This document shows positions 9,573 to 18,758 of a stretch of DNA of 64,000 nt, piece by piece. The DNA lies in the NCBI RefSeq assembly GCF_001904725.1, contig NZ_MRCE01000009.1:164660-228659 (forward strand), read 5' to 3'. Every line of letters starts with the position of its first letter. Positions within the stretch are counted from its first letter, which is position 1. A program made the translations under genes and the position numbers. Under the pieces are notes generated by a model that had not been told where the DNA came from, did no database searches, and saw only the letters and a list, made by a program, of their open reading frames with translations. This stretch comes from Phormidium ambiguum IAM M-71 (GTDB lineage Bacteria; Cyanobacteriota; Cyanobacteriia; Cyanobacteriales; Aerosakkonemataceae).

Positions 9573-10784
9573 ATGAATTTAGATTGGATTACGCCTGCGA
9601 AACGTTTACAAGCTTTGCCTCCTTACGTTTTTGCGCGTTTGGATGAGTTGAAGGCGCGGGCTAGGGAACAGGGTTTGGATTTGATTGATTTGGGGATGGG
9701 AAATCCTGATGGGGCGACTCCGCAGCCTGTGGTGGAGGCGGCGATTCAGGCTTTGCAAAATCCGGCTAATCATGGTTATCCGCCGTTTGAGGGGACTGCG
9801 AGTTTTCGGCGGACGATTACTGATTGGTATAAGCGGCGGTATGGTGTGGAACTCGATCCAAGTAGTGAGGCTTTGCCGTTGTTGGGTTCTAAGGAGGGTT
9901 TGACGCATTTAGCGATCGCCTACATCAACCCAGGCGATCTGGTTTTGGTGCCTTCTCCTGCTTATCCCGCCCATTTTCGCGGCCCTGTGATTGCTGGCGG
10001 TGAAGTGTATAGTTTAATCTTAAAGCCGGAAAATGATTGGTTAATCGATCTAGGGGCAATTCCCGATGAAGTTGCCCAACGTGCCAAAATTCTCTACTTT
10101 AATTATCCGAGTAATCCAACTGCGGCAACTGCTCCGCGAGAACTTTTTGAGGAAATCGTCGCTTTTGCCCGTAAACATGAAATTATGCTAGTTCATGATT
10201 TATGTTATGCAGAGTTGGCTTTTGATGGTTATCAGCCGACTAGTTTATTAGAAATTCCCGGTGCGAAAGATATTAGTGTGGAGTTTCACACGATGTCTAA
10301 AACTTATAATATGGCTGGTTGGCGTGTGGGTTTTGTGGTAGGCAACCGTCATATTATTCAAGGTTTACGGACTTTAAAAACTAATTTGGATTACGGAATT
10401 TTCTCAGCTTTACAATCTGCTGCGGAAACGGCACTTCAACTGCCAGATGTATATTTACAAGAGGTGCAAGAACGCTATCGCCGTCGTCGGGATTTTTTAA
10501 TTGATGGCTTGGCGAGTTTGGGTTGGAATATACCCAAGACTAAGGCAACTATGTATCTTTGGGTACCCTGTCCGCCTGGTATGAGTTCAACTGATTTTGC
10601 TCTTTCCGTATTGCAACAAACTGGTGTTGTAGTTACTCCGGGAAATGCTTTTGGTGTTGCTGGTGAGGGCTACGTGCGGATCAGTTTAATTACTGATTGC
10701 GATCGCTTAGCTACTGCTGTACAACGCTTGAAACAAGCTAATATCCGTTACCAATCAGAGGCACTAGTTGCTAGTTCAGAGTGA
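9573..10784 (+). CDS. Class I/II aminotransferase (LL-diaminopimelate/aspartate aminotransferase-like)
   Basis: A 403-residue PLP fold-type I aminotransferase. Visible motifs are LGMGNPDGATP at the N-terminus, YPSNPTAA (substrate/cofactor Asn), HDLCYAELAFDG (Asp/Tyr) and the PLP lysine in TMSKTYNMAGWRVGF. Cyanobacterial relatives are variously annotated as LL-diaminopimelate aminotransferase (lysine pathway) or aspartate aminotransferase; the sequence alone does not decide. The stop TGA overlaps the GTG start of the serpin gene (GTGA at 10781-10784), which implies translational coupling of two functionally unrelated proteins. Bases 9573-9900 are rich in G/T-ending codons, unlike the rest. Confidence 0.92.
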   Translation: MNLDWITPAKRLQALPPYVFARLDELKARAREQGLDLIDLGMGNPDGATPQPVVEAAIQALQNPANHGYPPFEGTASFRRTITDWYKRRYGVELDPSSEALPLLGSKEGLTHLAIAYINPGDLVLVPSPAYPAHFRGPVIAGGEVYSLILKPENDWLIDLGAIPDEVAQRAKILYFNYPSNPTAATAPRELFEEIVAFARKHEIMLVHDLCYAELAFDGYQPTSLLEIPGAKDISVEFHTMSKTYNMAGWRVGFVVGNRHIIQGLRTLKTNLDYGIFSALQSAAETALQLPDVYLQEVQERYRRRRDFLIDGLASLGWNIPKTKATMYLWVPCPPGMSSTDFALSVLQQTGVVVTPGNAFGVAGEGYVRISLITDCDRLATAVQRLKQANIRYQSEALVASSE

Positions 10785-12082
10785 AACTTAATTTTGTCGC
10801 AAATTTCGTAATTGTCTGCTGGGCTATTGTCGGCTCAGCTGTTATCTGGTGGCAAAAACAATCTGTTGTTAATGGATATAGTTTTGCCCCCTATTCTGTT
10901 TCAAATCCCCGACTTCTTGAAGAAGTCGGGGATCTAGCATCAATTGAATCAACAATTAATCCTCGCATTATTGCTGCGAATACAAGGTTTAGTTTAAAGC
11001 TATTTTCGCAGTTGCAATCGAAACAAGCGAACCAGAATATTTTTATCTCTCCGGCAAGTGTGAGTGTGGCTTTGGCGATCGCTTATAATGGCAGCAATGG
11101 CGAAACTAAACAAGCGATCGGTCGCACATTAGAATTACAAGAAATGAGCATTCAAGACCTTAATCAAGCGAATGCCCTAATCAAGAATCAACTGCAAGAA
11201 TCTAGTTTTAAATCTCAATTTAAGATTGCTAATTCCCTCTGGTTAGATAAGAAAGAGACTATTAAGCCTGATTTTAGTCAAAAAATTCAACAATACTATC
11301 AAGCGGAAATTCAAAATATTGACTTTCGAGAACCTCAATCTCCTGCGGCAATTAATTCTTGGGTGAAAAGAAGTACCAACGGCAAGATAAACACAATTAT
11401 TGAACGGATCGAGCCAAATACTGCTTTTCTGTTAATGAATGCGATTTATTTTGTCGGTAATTGGAAATATCCTTTTGCTAAAGAACTGACAAAAAACCAT
11501 CCTTTCACTTTGGCAAATGGAACTAAAAAGCCAGTTAAAATGATGTTTCAACAAATGGCGGGAGTGAAACATTATGAAAACGAATTGTTTCAAGCTATTA
11601 GTTTACCATACGCCGATAATCGGTTAAATATGTACATTTTCTTGCCTAATGAAAAACATGGTTTAAAAGGGTTTTATCAAAATTTAAATCAAAAAAATTG
11701 GCAAAAATGGATAGATAATTTTAACAGTAATGAGTTACAAAATGATTATTCAGAATTAACATTGATTGGATTGCCTCGCTTTAAATTAGACTATGAAATT
11801 GATTTAATTGATGCTTTGAGAGCTTTAGGAATGCAGATAGCTTTTAGCGAAAATGCTGATTTTTCGGCTATTTCTGTGCCTCCTTTATGGATTGGTAAAG
11901 TTCAGCACAAGACTTTTGTGGAAATTAATGAAGAGGGTACTACTGCCGCAGCAGTTACTTCTCTTGGTGGTACTAGAGGAGGGCAAAACCAAATAATTGT
12001 CGATCGCCCTTTCTTTTGTGTAATTTATGACAATCAAACAGGAACTATACTGTTTATGGGTTCGATTGTAGATCCTCAGTAA
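10781..12082 (+). CDS. Serpin 1 (serine/cysteine protease inhibitor), envelope-targeted
   Basis: A 433-residue serpin with an N-terminal hydrophobic segment (FVANFVIVCWAIVGSAVIWW), either an uncleaved anchor or a signal. Serpin hallmarks: IFISPASVSVALAIAYNGSNGET, NAIYFVGNWKYPF, the reactive-loop hinge EEGTTAAAV at residues 384-392, and DRPFFCVIYDNQTGTILFMGSIVDP. By spacing from the RPF motif the likely P1 residue is Arg399, suggesting a trypsin-like target (inference). Residues 42-51 (NPRLLEEVGD) are encoded by a dispersed 29-nt palindrome. The GTG start overlaps the aminotransferase stop. A second serpin, probably from duplication, lies 4.5 kb downstream. Confidence 0.95.
   Translation: MKLNFVANFVIVCWAIVGSAVIWWQKQSVVNGYSFAPYSVSNPRLLEEVGDLASIESTINPRIIAANTRFSLKLFSQLQSKQANQNIFISPASVSVALAIAYNGSNGETKQAIGRTLELQEMSIQDLNQANALIKNQLQESSFKSQFKIANSLWLDKKETIKPDFSQKIQQYYQAEIQNIDFREPQSPAAINSWVKRSTNGKINTIIERIEPNTAFLLMNAIYFVGNWKYPFAKELTKNHPFTLANGTKKPVKMMFQQMAGVKHYENELFQAISLPYADNRLNMYIFLPNEKHGLKGFYQNLNQKNWQKWIDNFNSNELQNDYSELTLIGLPRFKLDYEIDLIDALRALGMQIAFSENADFSAISVPPLWIGKVQHKTFVEINEEGTTAAAVTSLGGTRGGQNQIIVDRPFFCVIYDNQTGTILFMGSIVDPQ
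10905..10933. repeat. 29-nt perfect palindrome inside the serpin 1 coding sequence
   Basis: ATCCCCGACTTCTT, a central G, and AAGAAGTCGGGGAT: a perfect 14-bp inverted repeat. The near-identical element at 6321-6349 lies in a spacer. Here it encodes part of the variable region between the membrane segment and the serpin core, where an insertion would be tolerated. Confidence 0.85.
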
Positions 12083-12169
12083 AGTTGTAAGTTTAACGAA
12101 TAATTATAGAAAAATAAAATATTTTCGGTCACAATTGAATTAACCAACTTTGAGCAACTCCAATACTTT

Positions 12170-12475
12170 ATGTCAGAACATCGCTGTGTAAAAATTTGTC
12201 AACATTGTTCTTGTTTGAAAAATGGCTCAGCAGAAGTATTAGCTGCTTTTCAAGCTAGAGAAATTGCGGCAGTAGAAGTGGAAGCTAGTCCCTGTTTAGG
12301 ACAGTGTAGTTCAGGCCCTACGGTGAGAATTCTACCTGATGAAATTTGGTATTGTCGCGTTAAATCCTGTGATGTTCCTGAAATTATTGAACAACATCTC
12401 CAACAAGGAAAACCTGTAGAAGCCAAGCTCAACCCTAGAATTCATTTGAACATGGAAATGTTTTTTTCTCCTTAA
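12170..12475 (+). CDS. Thioredoxin-like [2Fe-2S] ferredoxin domain protein
   Basis: A 101-residue protein with the cysteine pattern of thioredoxin-like 2Fe-2S ferredoxins: a C10-x2-C13-x-C15 cluster, then C42-x3-C46 in SPCLGQCSSGPTV, then PDEIWY. Homologous small proteins are common in cyanobacteria and resemble the NuoE/HoxE iron-sulfur domain. The redox partner is unknown. It stands alone between the serpin and the hybrid kinase. The upstream leader has no clear Shine-Dalgarno. Confidence 0.85.
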   Translation: MSEHRCVKICQHCSCLKNGSAEVLAAFQAREIAAVEVEASPCLGQCSSGPTVRILPDEIWYCRVKSCDVPEIIEQHLQQGKPVEAKLNPRIHLNMEMFFSP

Positions 12476-12525
12476 TATTTTGATAATAGCTTGTGCCCGA
12501 TCGAAAGATTTTTTTATTGATTGCG

Positions 12526-12563
12526 TTTTGCTAATATTTAGCTTAAATTGAGAATTAGCAAAA
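12526..12563. repeat. 10-bp inverted repeat in the spacer before the hybrid kinase
   Basis: TTTTGCTAAT at 12526-12535 faces ATTAGCAAAA at 12554-12563, with an 18-nt loop. It could terminate the ferredoxin-like gene or be an operator. The rest of the 228-nt spacer shows nothing clear. Confidence 0.35.
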
Positions 12564-12703
12564 TAAAAAATACTTTGAAAAAAGAGATATGGGGAACAAT
12601 AAATAGCAAAAAACTTCTATGAAATTATAGTCTGTGTCCGACTAAGCAAGATTACTTAATTAGCAATCTGGGCGCAATTTAATTGACGTATTGAGAAAGA
12701 GTA

Positions 12704-15541
12704 GTGACACATCAATATAAAATTATGTTAGAGTCATTTAATAATCCAGGTTGCCAAATTTTAGTTAACCCGATATTAATGTTTTTATTGGTAGTAATAT
12801 TATTACTTTTACTCTATCAATACTGCTATTTATGGATAGCAGATAGAAAAAACATTAATAGCAGTGAAAATAAAGAAGAACAGAAAAACCCCGAAATAGA
12901 ATTAAGTAATAGAGCGAAACAACAAGCGGCGATCGCTCACTTAGGAGACAGAGCTTTTTCAGGGATTAAACTTGCTACTTTAATGGATGAAACTGTTAAA
13001 TTAATTACAGAAATATTAGCCGTTGAATATTGTAAAGTCTTAGAATTATTACCTGATGAACAAGCTTTATTATTGCGGGCTGGAATTGGTTGGCGATCGG
13101 GATTTGTGGGCAATGCGAAAGTAGGAACTGACCTCGATTCCCAATCCGGTTATACTTTACTTACTCATGAACCAGTAATAGTGAAAGATTTACGTACAGA
13201 AACTCGTTTTAAAGGCTCACCTTTGCTGCATGAACATGATGTAATCAGTGGAATTAGCGTCATTATTACTGGACAAAATCAACCTTGGGGAGTTTTGGGC
13301 GCACATTCTACTCAACCGCGAATATTTACAGAGGATGATATCCATTTTTTCCAAGCCGTAGCTAATATTTTGGCAGAAGCGATCGCCCGCCAACAACTTT
13401 TAGAAAAAAAACAAGCAGCTAGGGCAAAAGCCGAAGAAAACGAACAATATTATCGCTTATTAACAGAAGCTATTCCCCAACTTGTTTGGACAACCAAACC
13501 TGATGGATTTGTAGATTATTTTAACAATCGTTGGTATGAATATACTGGATTAACTATCCAAGAAAGTATAGGTTTGGAATGGCTATCTGTCATCCATCCT
13601 GACGATCGAGAATTTTGTCAGTTATCTTGGTTGCAAGCAATTGAAACAGGTAATACATATCAAGTTGAATATCGAATTCGATCGCAAAATGGAACTTATC
13701 GTTGGTACTTAGGCAGAGGATTACCTGTACGCGATAAAGATGGGCAAATTGTGCGATGGCTGGGTACTTGTACAGATATTGAAGACCAAAAACAAGCACA
13801 ATCAGAACGCACTGAACTACTCAAAAGAGAACAAGCTGCCAAGAATCTAGTTAAACGTTTACAAGCAGTAACCGATGTTGTATTAAACCATCTTTCTTTA
13901 GAAGAACTATTAAAAGACTCTCTGCAAAGAATCAGCGAAGTTTGTCATGCTGATACCGGAGCTATTTTATTGAAAGATACACAAAATAATCAATTAATAG
14001 TTCGCGCTGTTAATGGATTAGAAGCAGAAATTAAGTCAGAATTTTGCATTCCTTTGGGTGAAGGTTTTGCGGGTAAAATTGCTCAAATACGACAATCAAT
14101 GATTATTGAAAAAGATGCTTTTACTCAAGTATTTAGTCCAGTTTTGCGCGAACGAAAAGTGCAATCTATTATGGGCGCACCACTAATAGTGGCTGGGGAA
14201 ATGCTAGGAGTTATTCATGTTGGTACACTTGATGTTCATAAATTTACATCAGAAGATTTACATTTGTTAGAATTGGTTGCCGATCGCATTGCTTTAGCGA
14301 TCGATCGCGCTAATATTTATGAAGCTCAAAAAAAATCACTCACCCAAGCACAAGAAGCAAATCGCATTAAAGATGAATTTTTGGCAGTAGTTTCCCATGA
14401 ATTACGTACTCCCTTAAATTCGATTTTAGGTTGGTCACAAATGCTTCGCAATCGCAAATTAAACGAAGGAACAGTTAATAAAGCATTAGAAACAATAGAG
14501 CGTAACGCTAAACAACAAGTAACACTAATTGACGATCTTTTAGATATTTCTCGAATTATTCGCGGGAAGATTCGTTTGAGTATTCAACCAGTAAATTTAG
14601 CTGAATTAATTGATGAAGTAATTGAAACGATTAAACCAGCATCTGAGGCAAAAAATATTCAATTAATTTCCATTCTTGAGCCTTCAGTTGGATTAGTTGT
14701 TGGCGATCGTTCACGATTACAACAAATTGTAATTAACTTAATTTCTAATGCCGTAAAATTTACACCTCAAAAAGGGAAAATTGAAATAAAATTAGCAGAA
14801 TTAATAGACGATAACCTAACCAAGTATGCCCAAATCGAAGTTAAAGACACAGGAAAAGGAATTAGTGCTGATTTCTTACCATTCGTATTTGAAGGTTTTC
14901 GTCAAGAGGATGGTTCAATTACTAGATCGCATGGCGGATTAGGATTAGGTTTAACCATTGTGCAACGGTTGGTAGAATTACATGGAGGCACAGTCCAAGC
15001 TTATAGTGAAGGAAAACATAAAGGCGCAATTTTTACAGTAAAATTGCCATTAATTAAAGAAAATGAAAAAGTTAATTATAAAGGTAATAATAGTGAAACA
15101 GAGTCAATAAAAATTTCTTTATCTTCTAATTCATTAAATATTGTTTCTAATTCGTTAGTTGGGTTAAAAATAGTAGTTGTTGATGATGATCCTGATAATT
15201 GTGAATTAGTTGCTAATGTCCTGACTCAGTATGGAGCTTTAGTAAAAGTTGCTTTTTCGGCTAGAGAAGCTTTAAAAATTATTCAAACTCTCAAACCAGA
15301 TGTGTTAGTGAGCGATTTAGGAATGCCGGAAGAAGATGGTTATACTTTAATTCGTAAAGTCAGAGAATTAGAAGCAAACAGTGGTAAAACTATTTGTGAA
15401 GTAGCGATCGCACTTTCCGCCTTTGCTAGAGACGAAGACCGTCGCAAAGCAATTCAAGCAGGTTTCCAAATGCACGTTCCTAAACCTGTAGAACCGGAAA
15501 ATTTAGCTAAAGTAGTAGCAACCCTAGTTAAACAAAGTTGA
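12704..15541 (+). CDS. Hybrid sensor histidine kinase/response regulator (TM-GAF-PAS-GAF-HisKA-HATPase-REC)
   Basis: A 945-residue signalling protein starting at GTG. One transmembrane helix spans about residues 22-45 (ILMFLLVVILLLLLYQY). Then come GAF 1 (80-225), PAS/PAC (245-365, with WLGTCTDIEDQKQAQ at its end), GAF 2 (385-545), HisKA with the phospho-His H565 in AVVSHELRTPLNS, an ATPase domain (N-box NLISNAVKF, G-boxes DTGKGIS and GGLGLGL), and a C-terminal receiver with acidic DDD near residue 826 and phospho-acceptor D871 in VSDLGMPEEDG. It has no DNA-binding domain, so output is probably phosphorelay. The ligand is unknown. The acyltransferase begins 28 nt downstream, possibly co-transcribed. 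Confidence 0.96.
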   Translation: MTHQYKIMLESFNNPGCQILVNPILMFLLVVILLLLLYQYCYLWIADRKNINSSENKEEQKNPEIELSNRAKQQAAIAHLGDRAFSGIKLATLMDETVKLITEILAVEYCKVLELLPDEQALLLRAGIGWRSGFVGNAKVGTDLDSQSGYTLLTHEPVIVKDLRTETRFKGSPLLHEHDVISGISVIITGQNQPWGVLGAHSTQPRIFTEDDIHFFQAVANILAEAIARQQLLEKKQAARAKAEENEQYYRLLTEAIPQLVWTTKPDGFVDYFNNRWYEYTGLTIQESIGLEWLSVIHPDDREFCQLSWLQAIETGNTYQVEYRIRSQNGTYRWYLGRGLPVRDKDGQIVRWLGTCTDIEDQKQAQSERTELLKREQAAKNLVKRLQAVTDVVLNHLSLEELLKDSLQRISEVCHADTGAILLKDTQNNQLIVRAVNGLEAEIKSEFCIPLGEGFAGKIAQIRQSMIIEKDAFTQVFSPVLRERKVQSIMGAPLIVAGEMLGVIHVGTLDVHKFTSEDLHLLELVADRIALAIDRANIYEAQKKSLTQAQEANRIKDEFLAVVSHELRTPLNSILGWSQMLRNRKLNEGTVNKALETIERNAKQQVTLIDDLLDISRIIRGKIRLSIQPVNLAELIDEVIETIKPASEAKNIQLISILEPSVGLVVGDRSRLQQIVINLISNAVKFTPQKGKIEIKLAELIDDNLTKYAQIEVKDTGKGISADFLPFVFEGFRQEDGSITRSHGGLGLGLTIVQRLVELHGGTVQAYSEGKHKGAIFTVKLPLIKENEKVNYKGNNSETESIKISLSSNSLNIVSNSLVGLKIVVVDDDPDNCELVANVLTQYGALVKVAFSAREALKIIQTLKPDVLVSDLGMPEEDGYTLIRKVRELEANSGKTICEVAIALSAFARDEDRRKAIQAGFQMHVPKPVEPENLAKVVATLVKQS

Positions 15542-15569
15542 TCGATCGTTTGTAGTGCAACTAAAAAAC

Positions 15570-16565
15570 ATGAACTCTGAAAAAGAGCAATTAAATTATA
15601 CATTTTCCTGGTTTGATTGGTTCTGTCTTTGGTATCCTCCAGGTTGGCTAATTTTATTTAACCGCCACTGGCAAAAGTATCACACCGATCCTGACGGTTG
15701 GAATTGGCTAGAATATATTTTATTTCTAATTCCTGGTGGTTTTTACTTAGCACTATTAATCCGTTGGTTACGTCTTGGTTGTCGTTCTCCCCGCCCAGGA
15801 AATTCAGAATTTAACCCTAATTATCAACAAGCATTTCGCCAAGAAATACTCGCTCCTATTGCCAAATACTACTTTCGAGGTGAGTTGCATCAAGCAGAAA
15901 ATTTGCCAAAAACAGTACCATTAATTATCACAATTAATCATGCAGGAATGTCTTTTCCTTGGGATTTTTTAACTTTAGCCTATTTATTAGGAGAAACCCG
16001 TAACTGGACTGTCAAACCCTTAGCTGGTGTTTCCTTATTTGAACATCCCTGGATGATGTGGTGGCTACCACCCGGATGGTCAAAAGTTTTAGGTGGTGTC
16101 AGAGCGGAAATAGATGATTTTGCTGCCGCAGTTTCCCAAGAAATCATTTTACTTTATGCTCCAGAAGGCGTGCGCGGTCCCGGTAAAGGTTGGTTTTCCC
16201 GTTATCAGTTAGAAACTTTTCATCCTAGCTTTATTACTTTAAGCGATCGCTACCAAATTCCCATTTCCCCAATAATTTGTTTTGGCAATGAATACCTCCA
16301 TCCTTGGACTATCAACATTAGAAAATTAGGTAAAATATTTGGTCTTCCCTTCTTACCCATTTCCTTTTTAATGCCTATATTTGCACTTTTTCCTTCAATG
16401 GGAATTTGGGCAATGAAAACTCGATTGAGTTACTATGTTCAACCTGTTTGCTTACCCCAAAATTCTGCGGCTACTAAACAAAGTAATGCTTATCGCCGCG
16501 CCCAAGCACTCAAAGACAATATGCAAAAGCAAATTTGGGAATTAAAAAAGTATGTTAAGAATTAA
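15570..16565 (+). CDS. PlsC-like membrane acyltransferase (LPLAT superfamily)
   Basis: A 331-residue protein if started at ATG 15570; an in-frame GTG at 15555 gives 336. It has hydrophobic segments near residues 40-60 (YILFLIPGGFYLALLI) and 255-285. The acyltransferase signature is altered: NHAGMSFPWDF replaces NHxxxxD, and YAPEGVRGPGKGW matches the PEGTR-type block. It is probably a membrane-bound enzyme acylating a glycerolipid or related acceptor; substrate unknown. It follows the hybrid kinase closely on the same strand. Confidence 0.78.
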   Translation: MNSEKEQLNYTFSWFDWFCLWYPPGWLILFNRHWQKYHTDPDGWNWLEYILFLIPGGFYLALLIRWLRLGCRSPRPGNSEFNPNYQQAFRQEILAPIAKYYFRGELHQAENLPKTVPLIITINHAGMSFPWDFLTLAYLLGETRNWTVKPLAGVSLFEHPWMMWWLPPGWSKVLGGVRAEIDDFAAAVSQEIILLYAPEGVRGPGKGWFSRYQLETFHPSFITLSDRYQIPISPIICFGNEYLHPWTINIRKLGKIFGLPFLPISFLMPIFALFPSMGIWAMKTRLSYYVQPVCLPQNSAATKQSNAYRRAQALKDNMQKQIWELKKYVKN

Positions 16566-16647
16566 TATCTGACAGGAACATTTTCCGCTAAAGTCTCGAC
16601 TTGGTATCTATCAACGCTTTTAAATGAGCAATTAACTAAGGGCTATT

Positions 16648-17913
16648 ATGAAAAAGCAACTACTAAGTCGGATGAGTTTAGCTTTCAGTTTGATAGCTGT
16701 TATTTTATTAACAGGATCGTTAGTTCGACAACCTAAAGAAGTCAAAGCTAACGTCAGTAACATCACTTTTAACAAACAAAATCTTAATAATATGAATGAA
16801 AAATTAGTGCAAGCCAATACCAACTTTGGGTTTAAATTGTTTTCCCAAATTTTCGCCAAAGATAGCAATAAAAATATTTTTGTTTCGCCTAGCAGTGTAG
16901 CGATCGCACTTCAAATGACATACAATGGTGCTGCTGGTGACACACAACAAGCAATGGCTCAAACCTTACAATTACAAGGAATGAGTTTAGCAGAAATTAA
17001 CCAATCCCAACTAGCATTAACCCAAAGTTTAACCAAAATTGATCCAAAAGTACAATTAGATATTGCTAACTCACTTTGGTTAAAACAAGAATTTCCCTTT
17101 AAACCAGAATTTCTCCAAACAACAGAGAAATATTACCAAGCAAAAATCACCAATTTAGATTTCAATAACCCAAATTCAGTGAACATTATCAATGATTGGG
17201 TAAGCCAAAATACTAACTCCAAAATTCCCACTATTATTGATTCAATCGAGCCTTCAGCAGTACTTTTTTTAATCAATGCCATTTATTTTAAAGGCAATTG
17301 GCAAAAAGAATTTTCTAAATCAGACACCAAAGAACAACCTTTTACATTACTCAATGGCACTCGCAAACAACACCCTTTAATGTCACAGAAAGGTAAATAT
17401 CGTTACTATGAAACTAACGAATTTCAAGCAATTGCTTTACCTTATGGATCGGGACGTTTAAGTATGTATGTTTTCCTGCCGAAAAACAACATTAAATTAA
17501 CAGATTTTTACAATAAATTATCAGCACAAACCTGGCAACAATGGATGAAACAATTCTCTTTAAAAGATGGAGAAATTATTTTACCTAAATTCAAACTAGA
17601 ATACAATTTGACTTTAAATGAAGCACTAAAAGCATTGGGAATGGAAGTAGCTTTTCAAGATCGAGCAAATTTCTCTAACATGACTGCAAAGGAAGTCCAA
17701 ATTGATGAAGTCAAACATAAAACATTTGTAGAAGTCAACGAAGAAGGTACAGAAGCAGCAGCAGTAACTTCTATTGGTATTCGAGTAGCTTCTGCGCCAA
17801 TCAGAGAAGAACCACCTTTTAAAATGCTTGTCGATCGACCTTTCTTTTGTGCAATTCATGATAATCAAACCGGAACAATTTTATTCATGGGTTCCATTGT
17901 AGATCCGAAATAA
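16648..17913 (+). CDS. Serpin 2 (serine/cysteine protease inhibitor), secreted
   Basis: A 421-residue serpin with a Sec signal peptide (LAFSLIAVILLTGS, probable cleavage after VKA near residue 34). The core resembles serpin 1: IFVSPSSVAIALQMTYNGAAGDTQQA, NAIYFKGNWQKEF, the hinge EEGTEAAAV at 365-373, and DRPFFCAIHDNQTGTILFMGSIVDPK. The reactive loop is about ten residues longer than in serpin 1 and differs in sequence (SIGIRVASAPIREEPPF), so P1 is uncertain and target specificity should differ. It probably guards the periplasm or cell surface against proteases (inference). It converges with the response regulator, with a hairpin between. Confidence 0.95.
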   Translation: MKKQLLSRMSLAFSLIAVILLTGSLVRQPKEVKANVSNITFNKQNLNNMNEKLVQANTNFGFKLFSQIFAKDSNKNIFVSPSSVAIALQMTYNGAAGDTQQAMAQTLQLQGMSLAEINQSQLALTQSLTKIDPKVQLDIANSLWLKQEFPFKPEFLQTTEKYYQAKITNLDFNNPNSVNIINDWVSQNTNSKIPTIIDSIEPSAVLFLINAIYFKGNWQKEFSKSDTKEQPFTLLNGTRKQHPLMSQKGKYRYYETNEFQAIALPYGSGRLSMYVFLPKNNIKLTDFYNKLSAQTWQQWMKQFSLKDGEIILPKFKLEYNLTLNEALKALGMEVAFQDRANFSNMTAKEVQIDEVKHKTFVEVNEEGTEAAAVTSIGIRVASAPIREEPPFKMLVDRPFFCAIHDNQTGTILFMGSIVDPK

Positions 17914-17924
17914 CTAATTCGTAA

Positions 17925-17951
17925 GGTGCGTTAGTATTAACGTAACGCACC
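17925..17951. terminator. Hairpin between convergent genes (GGTGCGTTA / TAACGCACC)
   Basis: GGTGCGTTA at 17925-17933 pairs with TAACGCACC at 17943-17951, between the serpin 2 stop and the stop of the minus-strand regulator. TAACGTAACGCACCATTCC also appears at 47015-47033, so the hairpin belongs to a dispersed family. A shared bidirectional terminator is plausible, but there is no strong T-run. Confidence 0.5.
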
Positions 17952-17957
17952 ATTCCC

Positions 17958-18644
17958 CTAACCATTTTCTACAAAACGATAACCTTTTCCATAAACAGTA
18001 TGAACTAACTGACTTTCATGATTTGCCTCAATTTTTCGGCGCAACAAACGAATTAAAGCAGCTAACACATTACTACTAGGTTGTTCCTCGCTACCCCACA
18101 AATGCTCATAAATTTCTGTATGAGTTAATAATTGTCCGGGATGACGCATAAAATATTCTAAAAGTTGACTTTCTTTTTCCGATAATTCAATCATTCTTCC
18201 CTGACGATAAGCAACTTGATTTTCTAAGTCTAATTCTAAATCTCCAACTCGTAATTTTTGTTGAGTAATAGCAGATTCTAACACAGTCGCTCGACGTAAC
18301 AAAGCCCGAACTCTTGCTAACAACTCGCGTAATTCAAAAGGTTTTACTAAATAATCATCTGCGCCAGCATCTAAACCTTGTACGCGATCGTCTAAAGTAT
18401 CTTTAGCAGTCAAAAATAAAACTGGAGTTGTTTTTCCTTGACGGCGCAACTCCTGACAAATTTCTAATCCAGAGATTTGCGGTAACATCCAATCAAGAAT
18501 TAATAAATCATAATTTTCTTGAAGTGCTAACTGATTTCCAGAACTGCCATCATAAGCTACATCTACACTGTAACCATCACGAGTTAACACTGCTTTTAGA
18601 GGATCGGCAAGTTCGGTTTCATCATCAACTAAAAGAATTTTCAT
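17958..18644 (-). CDS. rppA: OmpR-family response regulator, RppA-like
   Basis: A 228-residue two-component regulator. The receiver domain (1-120) has acidic residues D7/D8, phospho-acceptor D51 in LLILDWMLP, and the switch lysine in DYLVKPF. The C-terminal winged helix (130-225) ends in LVHTVYGKGYRFVENG. It matches closely what I know of cyanobacterial RppA regulators (redox- and metal-responsive, usually paired with the kinase RppB). No RppB-like kinase is adjacent here, so the cognate kinase is elsewhere; the hybrid kinase 2.4 kb away has its own receiver. It is divergent from hisG across a 114-nt spacer. Confidence 0.85.
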   Translation of the reverse strand: MKILLVDDETELADPLKAVLTRDGYSVDVAYDGSSGNQLALQENYDLLILDWMLPQISGLEICQELRRQGKTTPVLFLTAKDTLDDRVQGLDAGADDYLVKPFELRELLARVRALLRRATVLESAITQQKLRVGDLELDLENQVAYRQGRMIELSEKESQLLEYFMRHPGQLLTHTEIYEHLWGSEEQPSSNVLAALIRLLRRKIEANHESQLVHTVYGKGYRFVENG

Positions 18645-18758
18645 GAGACAATTAAGAATTAAGAACCTAAAACCACAAAGAAAGCAAGCTAGTAGATCTG
18701 TCGCGCTACATTAACTGTTACACTTTAAGATCCTGCTCATCAAAAATCAAAAATCCTT

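Noticed and set aside
9606..9908. 100-residue minus-strand and 72-residue plus-strand frames inside the aminotransferase
   Set aside because: They arise from the G/T-rich codons of the real gene and are Arg-rich shadows.
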